DNA of 64,000 nt, taken from assembly GCF_018070345.1 (NCBI RefSeq), contig NZ_JAGPXX010000027.1, positions 1-64,000 on the forward strand, read 5' to 3'. Positions 53,852 through 62,720 of the stretch are shown one piece after another (the first letter of the stretch is position 1; every line of letters begins with the position of its first letter). The stretch comes from Streptomyces sp. F63 (GTDB lineage: Bacteria > Actinomycetota > Actinomycetes > Streptomycetales > Streptomycetaceae). The position numbers and the translations under genes were made by a program. The notes under the pieces are model-generated. The model was not told where the DNA came from. It made no database searches and was given only the letters and a program-made list of their open reading frames with translations.

Positions 53852-54856
53852 ATGACCCCACGTTCCGATGTGATCGACGACGCCCCGCAGTCCGCCGTCA
53901 CCCCTTCTCCCGTTCCGTCCGCCACCCTCGGTGGTGACAGCAAGAGGTCCATCGAGCAGATCGCGCTGCTCCTGTTCATCACGGTGCCGTTCCTGGCGCT
54001 GGTCGCGGCGGTGCCGCTGGCGTGGGGCTGGGGGGTGAGCTGGCTGGATCTGGGCCTGATGGTGTTCATGTACTTCCTCGGCTGCCACGGCATCACCATC
54101 GGCTTCCACCGCTATTTCACCCACGGGTCCTTCAAGGCCGCGCGGCCGCTGCGGATCGCCCTGGCCATCGCCGGGTCGATGGCCGTGGAGGGCCCGGTGG
54201 TGCGCTGGGTGGCGGACCACCGCAAGCACCACAAGTTCTCCGACGCCGAGGGCGATCCCCACTCGCCGTGGCGGTTCGGTGAGACCGTCCCGGCCCTGAT
54301 GAAGGGGCTGTGGTGGGCGCACATCGGCTGGATGTTCGACGAGGAGCAGACGTCGCAGCAGAAGTACGCCCCGGATCTGATCAAGGATCCGGCGATCCGC
54401 CGGATCTCCCGCCAGTTCATGCTGTGGACGACGGTGTCGCTGGCGATCCCGCCGCTGGTCGGCGGGCTGGTGACCTGGTCCTGGCAGGGCGCGGTGACGG
54501 CCTTCTTCTGGGGTTCCCTGGTGCGGGTGGCGCTGCTGCACCACGTCACCTGGTCGATCAACTCCATCTGCCACGCGGTCGGCAAGCGGCCGTTCAAGTC
54601 GCGGGACCGCTCGGGCAACGTCTGGTGGCTGGCGGTGCTGTCCTGCGGCGAGTCCTGGCACAACCTGCACCACGCGGACCCGACGTCCGCCCGGCACGGT
54701 GTGATGCGCGGCCAGGTGGATTCCAGCGCCCGGCTGATCCGCTGGTTCGAGCTGCTCGGCTGGGCCCACGATGTCCGGTGGCCGAGCAAGGAGCGGGTGG
54801 AGTCCCGGCGGAAGACCGGTAACTCCCGTGAAGACGAGGCCGCGAAGGCGGCATGA
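53852..54856 (+). CDS. Membrane acyl-CoA desaturase (delta-9 type)
   Basis: A 334-residue di-iron membrane desaturase that inserts a double bond in fatty acyl-CoA. The three histidine boxes are HRYFTH (86-91), HRKHH (123-127) and HNLHH (270-274). Four membrane helices flank them in two pairs (about 36-80 and 185-225). The N-terminal 30 residues and C-terminal 25 residues are hydrophilic. Electrons probably come from a separate ferredoxin/reductase. The stop overlaps the TetR start (ATGA), so enzyme and regulator are co-translated and probably adjust membrane fluidity together. Confidence 0.93.
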   Translation: MTPRSDVIDDAPQSAVTPSPVPSATLGGDSKRSIEQIALLLFITVPFLALVAAVPLAWGWGVSWLDLGLMVFMYFLGCHGITIGFHRYFTHGSFKAARPLRIALAIAGSMAVEGPVVRWVADHRKHHKFSDAEGDPHSPWRFGETVPALMKGLWWAHIGWMFDEEQTSQQKYAPDLIKDPAIRRISRQFMLWTTVSLAIPPLVGGLVTWSWQGAVTAFFWGSLVRVALLHHVTWSINSICHAVGKRPFKSRDRSGNVWWLAVLSCGESWHNLHHADPTSARHGVMRGQVDSSARLIRWFELLGWAHDVRWPSKERVESRRKTGNSREDEAAKAA

Positions 54857-55542
54857 TTGAGCATGTGGCGAGCGATGGAAGCAGTGGCGAGAAGAGCAAG
54901 ACCCCGGGTCCGGGTGGCCGGCGCGGCCGACGCGTACGGATGACGGGCAAGGAGCGCCGCGAGCAGCTGCTGGACATCGGCCGCACGCTGTTCGCCGAGA
55001 GGGGCTTCGAGGGCACGTCGGTGGAGGAGATCGCGGCGAAGGCCGGGGTTTCCAAGCCGGTGGTCTACGAGCACTTCGGCGGCAAGGAGGGGCTCTACGC
55101 GGTGGTGGTGGACCGGGAGATGCGCAAGCTCCTGGAGATGGTCACCAACGGCCTGACGGCCGGGCATCCGCGGGAGCTGCTGGAGCAGGCGGCGTTCGCC
55201 CTGCTGGACTACATCGAGACCTACACGGACGGCTTCCGGATCCTGGTCCGGGATTCCCCGGTGGCCCAGTCGACGGGCACCTTCGCCTCGCTGATCAGCG
55301 ATATCGCCACACAGGTGGAGGACATCCTCGGGCTGGAGTTCAAGGCCCGCGGCTTTGATCCGAAGCTGGCCCCGCTGTACGCGCAGGCGCTGGTGGGGAT
55401 GGTCGCCCTGACGGGCCAGTGGTGGCTGGACGCGCGGAAGCCGAAGAAGGCGGAGGTCGCCGCCCATCTGGTCAATCTCGCCTGGCACGGCCTGGACGGC
55501 ATGGAGCAGAAGCCCCGGCTGATAGGTCACCGCAAGAGCTGA
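54853..55542 (+). CDS. TetR-family regulator of the desaturase
   Basis: A 229-residue TetR-type repressor. The N-terminal 30 residues are a charged extension. The HTH domain covers about 31-78 (LLDIGRTLFAERGFEGTSVEEIAAKAGVSKPVVYEHFGGKEGLY). The ligand-binding part follows with helices typical of fatty-acid-responsive TetR proteins; acyl-CoA is a plausible ligand. Coupled to the desaturase by ATGA overlap. It probably binds the doubled palindrome upstream of the desaturase gene. That assignment is from context. Confidence 0.86.
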   Translation: MIEHVASDGSSGEKSKTPGPGGRRGRRVRMTGKERREQLLDIGRTLFAERGFEGTSVEEIAAKAGVSKPVVYEHFGGKEGLYAVVVDREMRKLLEMVTNGLTAGHPRELLEQAAFALLDYIETYTDGFRILVRDSPVAQSTGTFASLISDIATQVEDILGLEFKARGFDPKLAPLYAQALVGMVALTGQWWLDARKPKKAEVAAHLVNLAWHGLDGMEQKPRLIGHRKS

Positions 55543-55579
55543 ACGGTTTCCCGCCGGGCCGGGGCCGGGCCGGACGTGC

Positions 55580-55618
55580 CGCCCCGCCCCGGGGCTGTGC
55601 TTGCCCCGGGGCGGGGCG
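55580..55618. terminator. Strong bidirectional terminator
   Basis: Perfect 16-bp stem (CGCCCCGCCCCGGGGC and its complement) with loop TGTGCTT, followed by TTT, between convergent tetR and tam. Confidence 0.8.
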
Positions 55619-55623
55619 TTTCC

Positions 55624-56451
55624 TCATGTGTCCCGTTTCCGGGCGACGGCGAAGATCCGCCGGAACGGGAAGACGGTGCCGTGCGGGCCGGGCGGGTAGG
55701 CCTTGCGGAGCAGGTCGCGGTACTGGCCGAGGAACGCGGTGCGGGCGTCCTCGTCGTCGGCGAGCGCGGTGAGAACGGGGCGGAGCGCGGTGCCCTTGAC
55801 CCAGTCGAGTACCGGGTCCTCGCCCTGGAGCAGCTGTATGTAGGTGGTCTCCCAGGCATCGGTCTCGCAGCCGAGGCCGGTGAGCTGGGTGAGGTACTCC
55901 CACGGTTCGTAGATGTGGACGTAGCGGCGGCCGTGGCGGCCGATCCGCTCGCGCCATTCCGGGGTGTCGCAGAGATCGCCGAGGATGGCGTGGCTGGGCG
56001 AGGTGAAGTTGCCGGGGACCTGTAAGGCGAGGGTGCCGCCGGGGGTGAGGGCGTCGATCCAGGCCGGGAAGGACTTGGCGTGGCCGGGCACCCACTGGAG
56101 GGCGGCGCTGCTGACGATCAGGTCGTAGCGCTCCTCCGGTACCCAGTCGGCGGCGTCGGCGTGCCGGAAGGAGAGGCTGCCGCCGCCGGGGGTGGGGCCG
56201 GCGTGGCGGGCGGCTTCGGCGAGCATGTCAGGGGAGTTGTCGTAGCCGGTGATGCGGGCGTCGGGCCAGCGGCCGGCGAGGAGCGCGGTGATGTTGCCCG
56301 GGCCGCAGCCGAGGTCGGCGATGCGCGCCGGGCGGCCGTGGGCCGGCAGGTCGGGGATGCGGGCGAGGAGGTCGTGGAAGGGCCTGGTGCGGTGGCCGGA
56401 GTGGCGGAGGTACTGCTGCGGGTCCCAGGTCGGACTCTGGGGTTTCTGCAT
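55624..56451 (-). CDS. tam: Trans-aconitate 2-methyltransferase
   Basis: A 275-residue SAM-dependent methyltransferase that esterifies trans-aconitate, an inhibitory by-product of aconitase damage. The SAM-binding motif I is IADLGCGPGN (about 44-53), followed by GYDNSPDML and DAADWVPEERYDLIVSSAALQWV. The C-terminal part (YIQLLQGEDPVLDWVKGTALRP) is specific to the tam family. It is divergent from tamR, the same arrangement as in S. coelicolor, where TamR controls tam. The start ATG (MQKPQSPTWDPQQYL) fits the family start. Confidence 0.92.
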   Translation of the reverse strand: MQKPQSPTWDPQQYLRHSGHRTRPFHDLLARIPDLPAHGRPARIADLGCGPGNITALLAGRWPDARITGYDNSPDMLAEAARHAGPTPGGGSLSFRHADAADWVPEERYDLIVSSAALQWVPGHAKSFPAWIDALTPGGTLALQVPGNFTSPSHAILGDLCDTPEWRERIGRHGRRYVHIYEPWEYLTQLTGLGCETDAWETTYIQLLQGEDPVLDWVKGTALRPVLTALADDEDARTAFLGQYRDLLRKAYPPGPHGTVFPFRRIFAVARKRDT

Positions 56452-56543
56452 CGTGGGAACCTCTCGGTGCCGGTGCGGTGGGTGAACGGGGAAGTGCTGT
56501 CGGGCCGATCGATGCCCGTGTCACGTGCCCGCCACGCATTATC

Positions 56544-56584
56544 CTCGACATCGAGATATTTGACATCAAGAGACTTCATGTCGA
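56544..56584. promoter_or_regulatory. Triple palindromic TamR-type operator
   Basis: Three near-palindromes have centres exactly 15 bp apart: CTCGACATCGAG (56544-56555), TTGACATCAA (56560-56569) and TTCATGTCGA (56575-56584). The tam -10 box (GATAAT on the minus strand, 56543-56538) abuts the first. A -10-like TACACT (56594-56599) for tamR follows the third and would give a leaderless tamR message. Confidence 0.65.
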
Positions 56585-56606
56585 CAGACCTACTACACTG
56601 ATCGGT

Positions 56607-57104
56607 ATGGAGGACGAGGTCGATCGGCTGGTCGGGGCCTGGCGCCGGGAGCGCCCGGACCTCGACGTGGAGCCGCTGGAAGTGCTCAGCCGGATCAGCC
56701 GGCTCGCGCGCCATCTCGACCGCGCCCGGCGGCTGGCCTTCACCGAGCACGCCCTGGAGTCCTGGGAGTTCGACGTCCTCACCGCGCTGCGCCGCGCCGG
56801 GGCGCCGTACCAGCTCTCCCCCGGCCAGCTCCTCACCCAGACCCTGGTGACCTCCGGCACCATGACGAACCGCATCGACCGGCTCGCCAAGAAAGGTCTC
56901 GTCGAGCGGCTGCCCGACCCCAGCGACCGGCGCGGAGTCCTCGTCCGGCTCACGCCCGAGGGCCGGGACCGCGCCGACCGGGCGCTCGCCGGACTGCTCA
57001 CCCAGGAACGGGCCATCCTCGCGGAACTGTCGCGCGAACAGCGCCGCGAACTCGCCGGGCTGCTGCGGCGGTTGACGGCGCCGTTCGACAACGTGCCCGG
57101 CTGA
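56607..57104 (+). CDS. tamR: MarR-family regulator TamR
   Basis: A 165-residue winged-helix regulator. It has the extra N-terminal helix (MEDEVDRLVGAWRRERPDLD) typical of the UrtR/TamR branch, with Trp14, then the dimer region and the wing HTH (SPGQLLTQTLVTSGTMTNRIDRLAKKGLVERLPDPSDRRGVLVRL). The conserved DRR motif of MarR proteins is intact. TamR of S. coelicolor responds to trans-aconitate, cis-aconitate and citrate and regulates tam. The ATG at 56607 lacks a ribosome binding site but stands about seven bases after a -10-like box, fitting a leaderless message. An upstream start would cross the operator. Confidence 0.87.
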   Translation: MEDEVDRLVGAWRRERPDLDVEPLEVLSRISRLARHLDRARRLAFTEHALESWEFDVLTALRRAGAPYQLSPGQLLTQTLVTSGTMTNRIDRLAKKGLVERLPDPSDRRGVLVRLTPEGRDRADRALAGLLTQERAILAELSREQRRELAGLLRRLTAPFDNVPG

Positions 57105-57144
57105 GCGGGTAGCCGGGCCCCCGCCGCCGCGACCGGCCGCGGCC

Positions 57145-57807
57145 TCAGGGGGCGGGCTGCCGCTCCTCGCGGACCGCCAGCTCCCGGAACCAGCTCACCG
57201 GCGGAAGGTCCAGGTCCGCCAGGCGCACCGGGCGCGATCCCCGCCGGGCGCCGACCTGGGCCAGCACGAGATCCGCGTGCACCACGGCGACCTCGTCGAG
57301 ATCCAGCTCGCCCTTCTCCGAATACCAGTAGGCGACGCCCGTGCACATCGCGAGCAGGGCCAGCCGCGTCACCCGGACGTCGGGCACCAGCAGGGTGCCG
57401 TCTGCGGTGCCGTCCGCGAGCTGGCGCGCCCACATCGCCTCGTACTCGTCCCGCAGGGCCACGACGGCCTGGCGGGACTCCTCCTTCAGGGCCCGCAGCT
57501 CCCGGTCGACCACCAGCGTCTCCGTGCGGCGCAGGCCGTGGGCGAAGACGTGCATGACGGTCAGCCCCGCCAGCCGCTCCACGGGCGAGGCGGCCTCGGC
57601 CAGCACGGTGCGCGCATCGGCGTTGAGCCGCCCCAGGGACTCCCGCATCAGGCGGACGAGCAGGTCTTCCTTGCTGTCCATGTAGTGGTAGAGAGTCGCC
57701 AGCGATATCCCCGCCCCCGCGGCGAGGTCCCGGATGCCGGTGGCCTGGAACCCGCGGGTCGCGAAGAGCTCCAGGGCACTGGCCCGGAGACGCTGGTACG
57801 AAGACAT
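57145..57807 (-). CDS. TetR-family regulator of the catabolic operon
   Basis: A 220-residue TetR-type regulator. The HTH covers about 1-45 (LFATRGFQATGIRDLAAGAGISLATLYHYMDSKEDLL). The C-terminal ligand domain includes LLAMCTGVAYWYSEKGELDLDEV, a pattern seen in KstR2/AcnR-like TetR proteins that bind CoA thioesters. It ends the run ligase-thioesterase-amidohydrolase. The ATG (MSSYQRL) is preferred over the GTG three codons earlier because AGGGTGG lies at proper distance. It probably represses the operon in which it lies; an acyl-CoA intermediate may be the inducer. Confidence 0.85.
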   Translation of the reverse strand: MSSYQRLRASALELFATRGFQATGIRDLAAGAGISLATLYHYMDSKEDLLVRLMRESLGRLNADARTVLAEAASPVERLAGLTVMHVFAHGLRRTETLVVDRELRALKEESRQAVVALRDEYEAMWARQLADGTADGTLLVPDVRVTRLALLAMCTGVAYWYSEKGELDLDEVAVVHADLVLAQVGARRGSRPVRLADLDLPPVSWFRELAVREERQPAP

Positions 57808-57817
57808 GGCGCCCACC

Positions 57818-59458
57818 CTAAGTCAGGACCCCGAGGTCGTGAACGGCCCGGCCGCCGACGACGGTCGCCAGCACACCGATCTCCGGCAGCGCGTCCGGGT
57901 CCACCCCGGCCGGGTCCGCGTCGAGCACCGCGAAGTCCGCCAGGAAGCCGGGCGCGATCCTGCCGCGGGTCCGCTCGGCGTGCGCCGCGTGGGCGGAGCC
58001 GACCGTGTAACTCCGCAGCGCCGTCGCCACGTCGACCCGCTCGCCCGGCGCCAGCACCCGGCCGCCCGCCGTCCGCCGGGTCACCAGGGCGTGGATGCCG
58101 GCCAGCGGCGCACCGCCGGCCACCGGCCGGTCGGAGCTCCCGGGCACCTCCACACCCCGGTCGGTGAAACTGCGCACCCGGTAGCACCAGTCGGCGCGCT
58201 CCGGCCCGAGGGCCTCCGCCATACCGTCCCCCGCCTCCCGCACCAGCGAGCCCTGCGGCACCGGGATCACGCCCAGCCGGACGACGCGCTCCACCTGTTC
58301 CGGGGAGGTGACCGCGCAGTGCTCGATCCGGTGGCGCGGATCGTGCCGCGGGTACCGCCGCTGCGCCTCCTCGTACGCCGACAGCACGACGTCCACGGCC
58401 CGGTCGCCGATCGCGTGGGTGGCCACCTGCCAGCCGGCCCGGTGGGCGGCGATGATCGTGGCGGCCAGCTCCTCCTCCCCCGCCTGCAGATAGCCCCGGT
58501 TGCCGGGGTCGTCGGCGAAGTCGCAGCACATCGCCGACGTCCGGCCGATGAGCGAACCGTCGGAGAACACCTTGACCGCGCCGAGGCGCAGCCGGTCGTC
58601 GCCGAAGCCGGTGCGGATGCCGAGGTCGAGGCCGGAGCGGTACGGGTCGTCGGCGTGCCCCGGAAGCGGGTGCAGCACATCGGAGGCGGGCATGAGCGTC
58701 ACCCGCTGCAGCAGCGCGTCCTCGTCCCGGGCCTGCTGGTAGGCGGCGATCTCCACCCCGCTGTGCCCGATCCAGCCGCCGCCGATGCCCGCCTCCTGCA
58801 CCGAGGTGATGCCCTCGGCGGCGTAGCGGCGGGCGGCGGCCCCGAGGGCCCGCGCCAGCACACCGGCGGGGAACGGGACGAGCAGGTTCCGCACCAGTTC
58901 CTGGGCGCGTTCCTGGAGCAGTCCGGTGGGTGCCCCGGCGGCGTCGCGCACGATGCGCCCGCCGTCCGGGTCGGGGGCCGTGTCCGCCCCGCAGCGGGTC
59001 AGGACCGCGGAGTTGACCGCGCACATGTGCCCGCTGGTGTGCTTCAGCCAGACGGGGTGGTGGGGTGCCGCCCGGTCCAGCCCGGCAGCCGTCGGATGCC
59101 CGCCGGCCATCCGGTTCTGGTCGTAGCCCGCCCCGATGATCCACTCACCGGGCGGGCGGCGCGCGGCCTCCCGGGCCACCAGGTCGTAGACGTCCTCCAC
59201 CCGGGCCACCCGCCCCGGGGAGAGGTCGAGTTCGTCCAGGCTCAGCCCGTACCAGGCCATGTGGTTGTGGGCGTCGTGGAAGCCGGGCAGCACGCACCGC
59301 CCGGCGAGATCGACGGTGCGGCGGGCGGACAGCCCCGCGGTCTCCGGTCCGCCGACCGCCACGATCCGGTCCCCGAGGACGGCGAAGGCCCCGGCCCGGG
59401 GGCGGTCCGGATCCATGGTGAGGATCCGGGCGTTGCGGTAGACGACGTCTACGTCCAT
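57818..59458 (-). CDS. YtcJ-type amidohydrolase
   Basis: A 546-residue metal-dependent hydrolase of the amidohydrolase 3 family. Metal-site motifs are GFHDAHNHM, the Lys in LGAVKVFSDGSLIG, HAIGDRAV and RIEHCAV. N- and C-terminal beta strands form the composite domain, ending in the usual IAPGFLADFAVLDADP. Relatives hydrolyse exocyclic amides, formamides or N-acyl amino compounds; the natural substrate of YtcJ types is mostly unknown. It overlaps the thioesterase gene by 10 bases. In this operon it could free an amine or amide from the acid that the ligase later activates. Confidence 0.87.
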   Translation of the reverse strand: MDVDVVYRNARILTMDPDRPRAGAFAVLGDRIVAVGGPETAGLSARRTVDLAGRCVLPGFHDAHNHMAWYGLSLDELDLSPGRVARVEDVYDLVAREAARRPPGEWIIGAGYDQNRMAGGHPTAAGLDRAAPHHPVWLKHTSGHMCAVNSAVLTRCGADTAPDPDGGRIVRDAAGAPTGLLQERAQELVRNLLVPFPAGVLARALGAAARRYAAEGITSVQEAGIGGGWIGHSGVEIAAYQQARDEDALLQRVTLMPASDVLHPLPGHADDPYRSGLDLGIRTGFGDDRLRLGAVKVFSDGSLIGRTSAMCCDFADDPGNRGYLQAGEEELAATIIAAHRAGWQVATHAIGDRAVDVVLSAYEEAQRRYPRHDPRHRIEHCAVTSPEQVERVVRLGVIPVPQGSLVREAGDGMAEALGPERADWCYRVRSFTDRGVEVPGSSDRPVAGGAPLAGIHALVTRRTAGGRVLAPGERVDVATALRSYTVGSAHAAHAERTRGRIAPGFLADFAVLDADPAGVDPDALPEIGVLATVVGGRAVHDLGVLT

Positions 59459-60006
59459 GGCGTGGTCTCCTTCCGGCCCCCGTCGCGGGCCGCTGGCGGT
59501 CCGGCGAGCGCGGCGCGCAGCCGGGCGCGGAACTCCTCGCTCCAGGGCCGCGGCCGCCGGGTGGCCCGGTCGATGTGGACGGCGGTGCGGGCCCCTTCGG
59601 CGACGGCTCCGGCCGCGGCGCCGTCACCGTCGGCCGCCATGACGGTGAAGCCGGTCGTGAGGCTGGTGCGGCCGAGGGCGGTCACCCGTTGCTCGATGTG
59701 GAGCGTGCCGGGCCGGTCGACGGGGCCGGTGAACGTGATGTCGAGCCGGGCCACCACATGGTGGCGCTCGGGGTGGACCGCGGGGTCGGGGTCGTAGGGG
59801 TAGCCCATGGTGTCGAGCAGCCGGCTGAAGGCCCGCTCGGCGTGCACGGGGAACCGGGCGTGGTGCAGGACGCCCAGCGCGTCGAGTTCGTCCCAGGCGA
59901 CCTCGGTCGTGGTGCGGAAGCTGCCGGGGACTCCGGTGGCGGCGGAGCCCGTGCCGGCGCCCGCGTCCCCACCGTGCGCGGGCGCGCCTCCGGAGCCCCC
60001 CGTCAC
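59449..60006 (-). CDS. Hotdog-fold acyl-CoA thioesterase (4-HBT type)
   Basis: A 185-residue hotdog enzyme. After a Gly/Ala-rich start of about 28 residues comes SFRTTTEVAWDELDALGVLHHARF, matching the catalytic start of 4-hydroxybenzoyl-CoA thioesterases with the acidic residue and the Gly-Val-Leu-His-His helix. The second half carries LDITFTGPVDRPGTLHIEQRVTALGRTS. The GTG start overlaps the ligase stop (GTGA). It probably releases the free acid or removes stalled CoA esters in this pathway. Confidence 0.83.
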   Translation of the reverse strand: MTGGSGGAPAHGGDAGAGTGSAATGVPGSFRTTTEVAWDELDALGVLHHARFPVHAERAFSRLLDTMGYPYDPDPAVHPERHHVVARLDITFTGPVDRPGTLHIEQRVTALGRTSLTTGFTVMAADGDGAAAGAVAEGARTAVHIDRATRRPRPWSEEFRARLRAALAGPPAARDGGRKETTPWT

Positions 60007-61736
60007 GGCCGGCCTCCCGCCGTACCGCCCGCGGGCGGCGGGGGCTCCGCGGGCCGCGCGGCGGCGTCCCAGCAGGGGCCGCGGTCGGCGCGCAGCTCTC
60101 CCTTGGCCACCCGTTCCGAGGGGGTGCGGGGCAGCTCGGAGCGCACACACCAGTAGCGCGGGACCTTGAAGGAGGCCAGCCGTTCCCGGCAGAACTCCAG
60201 CAGGTCCCGGGGATCCGGCCGCTCTCCGCCGGCCGGCACGACGAACACCTTGACCTCCTCGCCGCGGACGGCGTCCGGTTCCGGAACGACCGCGGCGGTC
60301 CGCACCGCGGGGTGGGACTCGACGACCGCCTCCACCTCACGGGCCGAGACGTTCTCCCCGGACCGGCGGACCATGTCCTTGGTGCGGGTCAGGTAGTAGA
60401 TCCGGCCCTCGGCGTCCGCCCGCACCCGGTCCCCGGTGTGCAGGCGGCCGGCGCGCAGAACCCGGGCGGTGGCCTCGGGCTGCCCCCAGTAGCCGTCCAT
60501 CAGCCCCTCGCCGGAGATCACCAGTTCGCCCGGCTGCCCCGGCTCCACCGGCCGGCCGGCGTCGTCGACGATGTCGATCCGCTTGCCGGGCTGGGGCCGG
60601 CCGATGCACCCGGTGCCGACGGTCTGGTCGTGGTCCTCCGGGGTGACGACGAGGTCGGCGCCGGATTCGGTCATGCCGAACGCCTCGTACCAGGGCACCC
60701 CCCAGCGCTCCTCCAGCGCCCGGTGCAGTCCGGTGGGGATGCCGGAGGCCAGGACCGCCCGGACCGCGTGGTTCCGGTCGTCCGGATGCGGCGGCTGGGC
60801 CAGCAGCGCGGCCGGCATCATGCCCAGGCAGTAGAAGACCGTCACGCCGTGGGCGCGGATGTCGGCCCACATCCGGCTCGCGCTGAACCGGTCCGCCACC
60901 ACCAGCCGGGCGCCGGAACGCAGCGCGGCCACCACGTTCCACTGCGGGTCCATGTAGCTGAACGGCTGAGCGGTGTAGAGGACGTCGTCCGCGTCGAGCC
61001 GCGGGAAGTTCGTCCGCAGGGCGTGCGCGATGGTGAGCCAGTAGCGGTGGCTGAGCATGCAGCCCTTGGGCAGCCCGGTGGTGCCCGAGGTGTACTGGAT
61101 GTTCACCGGGCTCCCCGGGGCCGCGGAGTCCGCGGAGTCCCCGGACTCCCCCGGCCGGCCGGCCACCCCGGCCTCCCCCGGCTCCGGGACGCCGGAGGAG
61201 TCCGGGCCGGCCGGGCCGGCCGGTAGATCGTCCGCCGGTACGACGGTGAAGCCGGTGAGGCCCGCCTGTCCGGCGGCGGCCGCGAGCACGTCCGCGTACG
61301 CGGGCGTGGTGACCGCGAGCCGGGGACCGGCGTCGCGCAGCAGATGTGCCGCGTCGGCGGTGCGGGCCTGGGTGTTGACGGGTACGACGGTCCGTCCGGA
61401 CCGGGCGGCGGCCAGCCACAGCAGCGGGAACTCCGGCACGTTCGGCAGCATCACCGCCACCCGGTCCCCCGGCGCGGTGGAGCGCCGGAGGAACGCGCTG
61501 ATCCGGTCCACCGCCGCGTCGATCTCGGCGAAGGTCCAGCGCGGCCGGGTGGCATGGGGGAAGACCCACGCCACCCGGTGCCCGTGCTCCCGGGCCGCGC
61601 CGCGGAGCAGTGCCCCGAGGGTGCGGGGTTCCGGTGCGGGGCCGGGTACGGGGCCGGGTACGGGTGCGGAGCCGGGTACGGGTGCGGCCGCCGGCGTGGA
61701 GCCCGCCGCGCTGTGCCCGGGGGTGCGGCCGGTCAT
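60003..61736 (-). CDS. AMP-dependent acyl-CoA ligase
   Basis: A 577-residue ANL-family ligase that activates a carboxylic acid with ATP and CoA. The AMP/ATP motif is YTSGTTGLPKGC (about 212-223), then YEAFGMTESG, LHTGDRV, the hinge RTKDMVRRSGENVS and the C-terminal catalytic Lys in RVAKGELR. The first 35 residues are Pro/Gly/Ala repeats (PVPGSAPVPGPVPGP), outside the domain. An insert of Gly/Pro/Asp/Ser lies near 190-208. The start ATG overlaps the hydratase stop (ATGA). It is similar in pattern to crotonobetaine/long-chain acid ligases, but the acid is unknown. Confidence 0.9.
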   Translation of the reverse strand: MTGRTPGHSAAGSTPAAAPVPGSAPVPGPVPGPAPEPRTLGALLRGAAREHGHRVAWVFPHATRPRWTFAEIDAAVDRISAFLRRSTAPGDRVAVMLPNVPEFPLLWLAAARSGRTVVPVNTQARTADAAHLLRDAGPRLAVTTPAYADVLAAAAGQAGLTGFTVVPADDLPAGPAGPDSSGVPEPGEAGVAGRPGESGDSADSAAPGSPVNIQYTSGTTGLPKGCMLSHRYWLTIAHALRTNFPRLDADDVLYTAQPFSYMDPQWNVVAALRSGARLVVADRFSASRMWADIRAHGVTVFYCLGMMPAALLAQPPHPDDRNHAVRAVLASGIPTGLHRALEERWGVPWYEAFGMTESGADLVVTPEDHDQTVGTGCIGRPQPGKRIDIVDDAGRPVEPGQPGELVISGEGLMDGYWGQPEATARVLRAGRLHTGDRVRADAEGRIYYLTRTKDMVRRSGENVSAREVEAVVESHPAVRTAAVVPEPDAVRGEEVKVFVVPAGGERPDPRDLLEFCRERLASFKVPRYWCVRSELPRTPSERVAKGELRADRGPCWDAAARPAEPPPPAGGTAGGRP

Positions 61737-62641
61737 GGCTGCCTCCGCCCGGGCCGCGGCACCGCGGTGGCACGGCGGGCGTCAGGGCCGGCACCGGAGA
61801 CGGAGTCGGTGCCGGAGCCCGGGGCCACGCCGGAGTCCGGGGCCGCGCCGGAGCCCGGGGCCGCGCCGGAGCCCGGGGCCGCGCCGCCGGGGCCCGCGCC
61901 GGTGTCGACCACCCGCAGGGACAGGTCCACTTCCATGGCGAGTGTCTCCTCCAGTCCGGCGCCAAGCCCCCGGTCGAGGGTCTCCTTGGCGAGGGCGAGC
62001 GCCAGGGGCGGCTTGTCGAGCAGCTTCCCGGCCAGTTCCAGCGCGTGCCGGCGGTGTTCTCCCTCCGGCACAACCTCGTTGACCAGGCCCCATCCGTGCG
62101 CCTCCGCCGCGGTGAAGCCCGCGCCGGTCATCAGCAGATACTTGGCGCGCTGCGGTCCGAGGACGGCGGCCAGCAGCTGCGAGACGCCATTGGTCACGGT
62201 GAGCCCGACGCCCGCCTCCGGGAACATGAAGCGGGTGTTCTCGGCCGCCACCACCAGATCGCAGGCCAGGGCCCATTCGACGCCCGCGCCCACCGCCCAG
62301 CCGTGTACGGCGGCGATCACCGGGACCGGGCTGCGCTTGATCGTCCGGGTGACGTCCTGCAACCGCTCCAGCCGCTCCCTGGCCGCCAGCGGCTCCTCGG
62401 CCGGGGCGGGTTCCTTGAGGTCGTGCCCGCTGCAGAAGGCCCGCCCTGCGCCGGTGAGGACCACGGCCCGGGCGCCTTCCGCGACGGCGCGCCGCAGCGC
62501 GGCGACCAGCTCGCGGCTGACCTCGTCGGTGACCGCGTTGAGACGGTGCGGCCGGTGCAGCTCGATCACGGCCACCGGGCCGTTCCGTTCGTACCGCACC
62601 GGGTCCCGCTCCGGGTGCCCCGTCTCCGTCACTGTCGACAT
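61733..62641 (-). CDS. Enoyl-CoA hydratase/isomerase (crotonase superfamily)
   Basis: A 302-residue crotonase-fold enzyme. The oxyanion-hole motifs are AFCSGHDLK and HGWAVGAGVEWALACD. Both acid/base glutamates of true hydratases are present: Glu122 (GVEWALACD) and Glu142 (MFPEAGVGL). This favours hydration of an enoyl-CoA over dehalogenase or isomerase roles. The C-terminal 40 residues are a repeat tail (GAAPGSGAAPGSGAAPDSG) outside the fold. The ATG has an AAGGAC box. The stop overlaps the ligase start. It lies 79 bp after the transporter ATPase, so the whole set may be one transcript. Confidence 0.9.
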   Translation of the reverse strand: MSTVTETGHPERDPVRYERNGPVAVIELHRPHRLNAVTDEVSRELVAALRRAVAEGARAVVLTGAGRAFCSGHDLKEPAPAEEPLAARERLERLQDVTRTIKRSPVPVIAAVHGWAVGAGVEWALACDLVVAAENTRFMFPEAGVGLTVTNGVSQLLAAVLGPQRAKYLLMTGAGFTAAEAHGWGLVNEVVPEGEHRRHALELAGKLLDKPPLALALAKETLDRGLGAGLEETLAMEVDLSLRVVDTGAGPGGAAPGSGAAPGSGAAPDSGVAPGSGTDSVSGAGPDARRATAVPRPGRRQP

Positions 62642-62720
62642 GCTGTCCTTTTTCTGACGTGTTGTGTTCTGCGCGGCGTACGCACGCGCCCGCTGCCCGT
62701 GGTGCTCCCTGTCCGTCCGG

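Noticed and set aside
59449..62641. Ligase, crotonase and hotdog thioesterase as a 4-chlorobenzoate dehalogenation set
   Set aside because: The gene types match that pathway, but the crotonase keeps both hydratase glutamates (Glu122, Glu142), which points to an ordinary enoyl-CoA hydratase.
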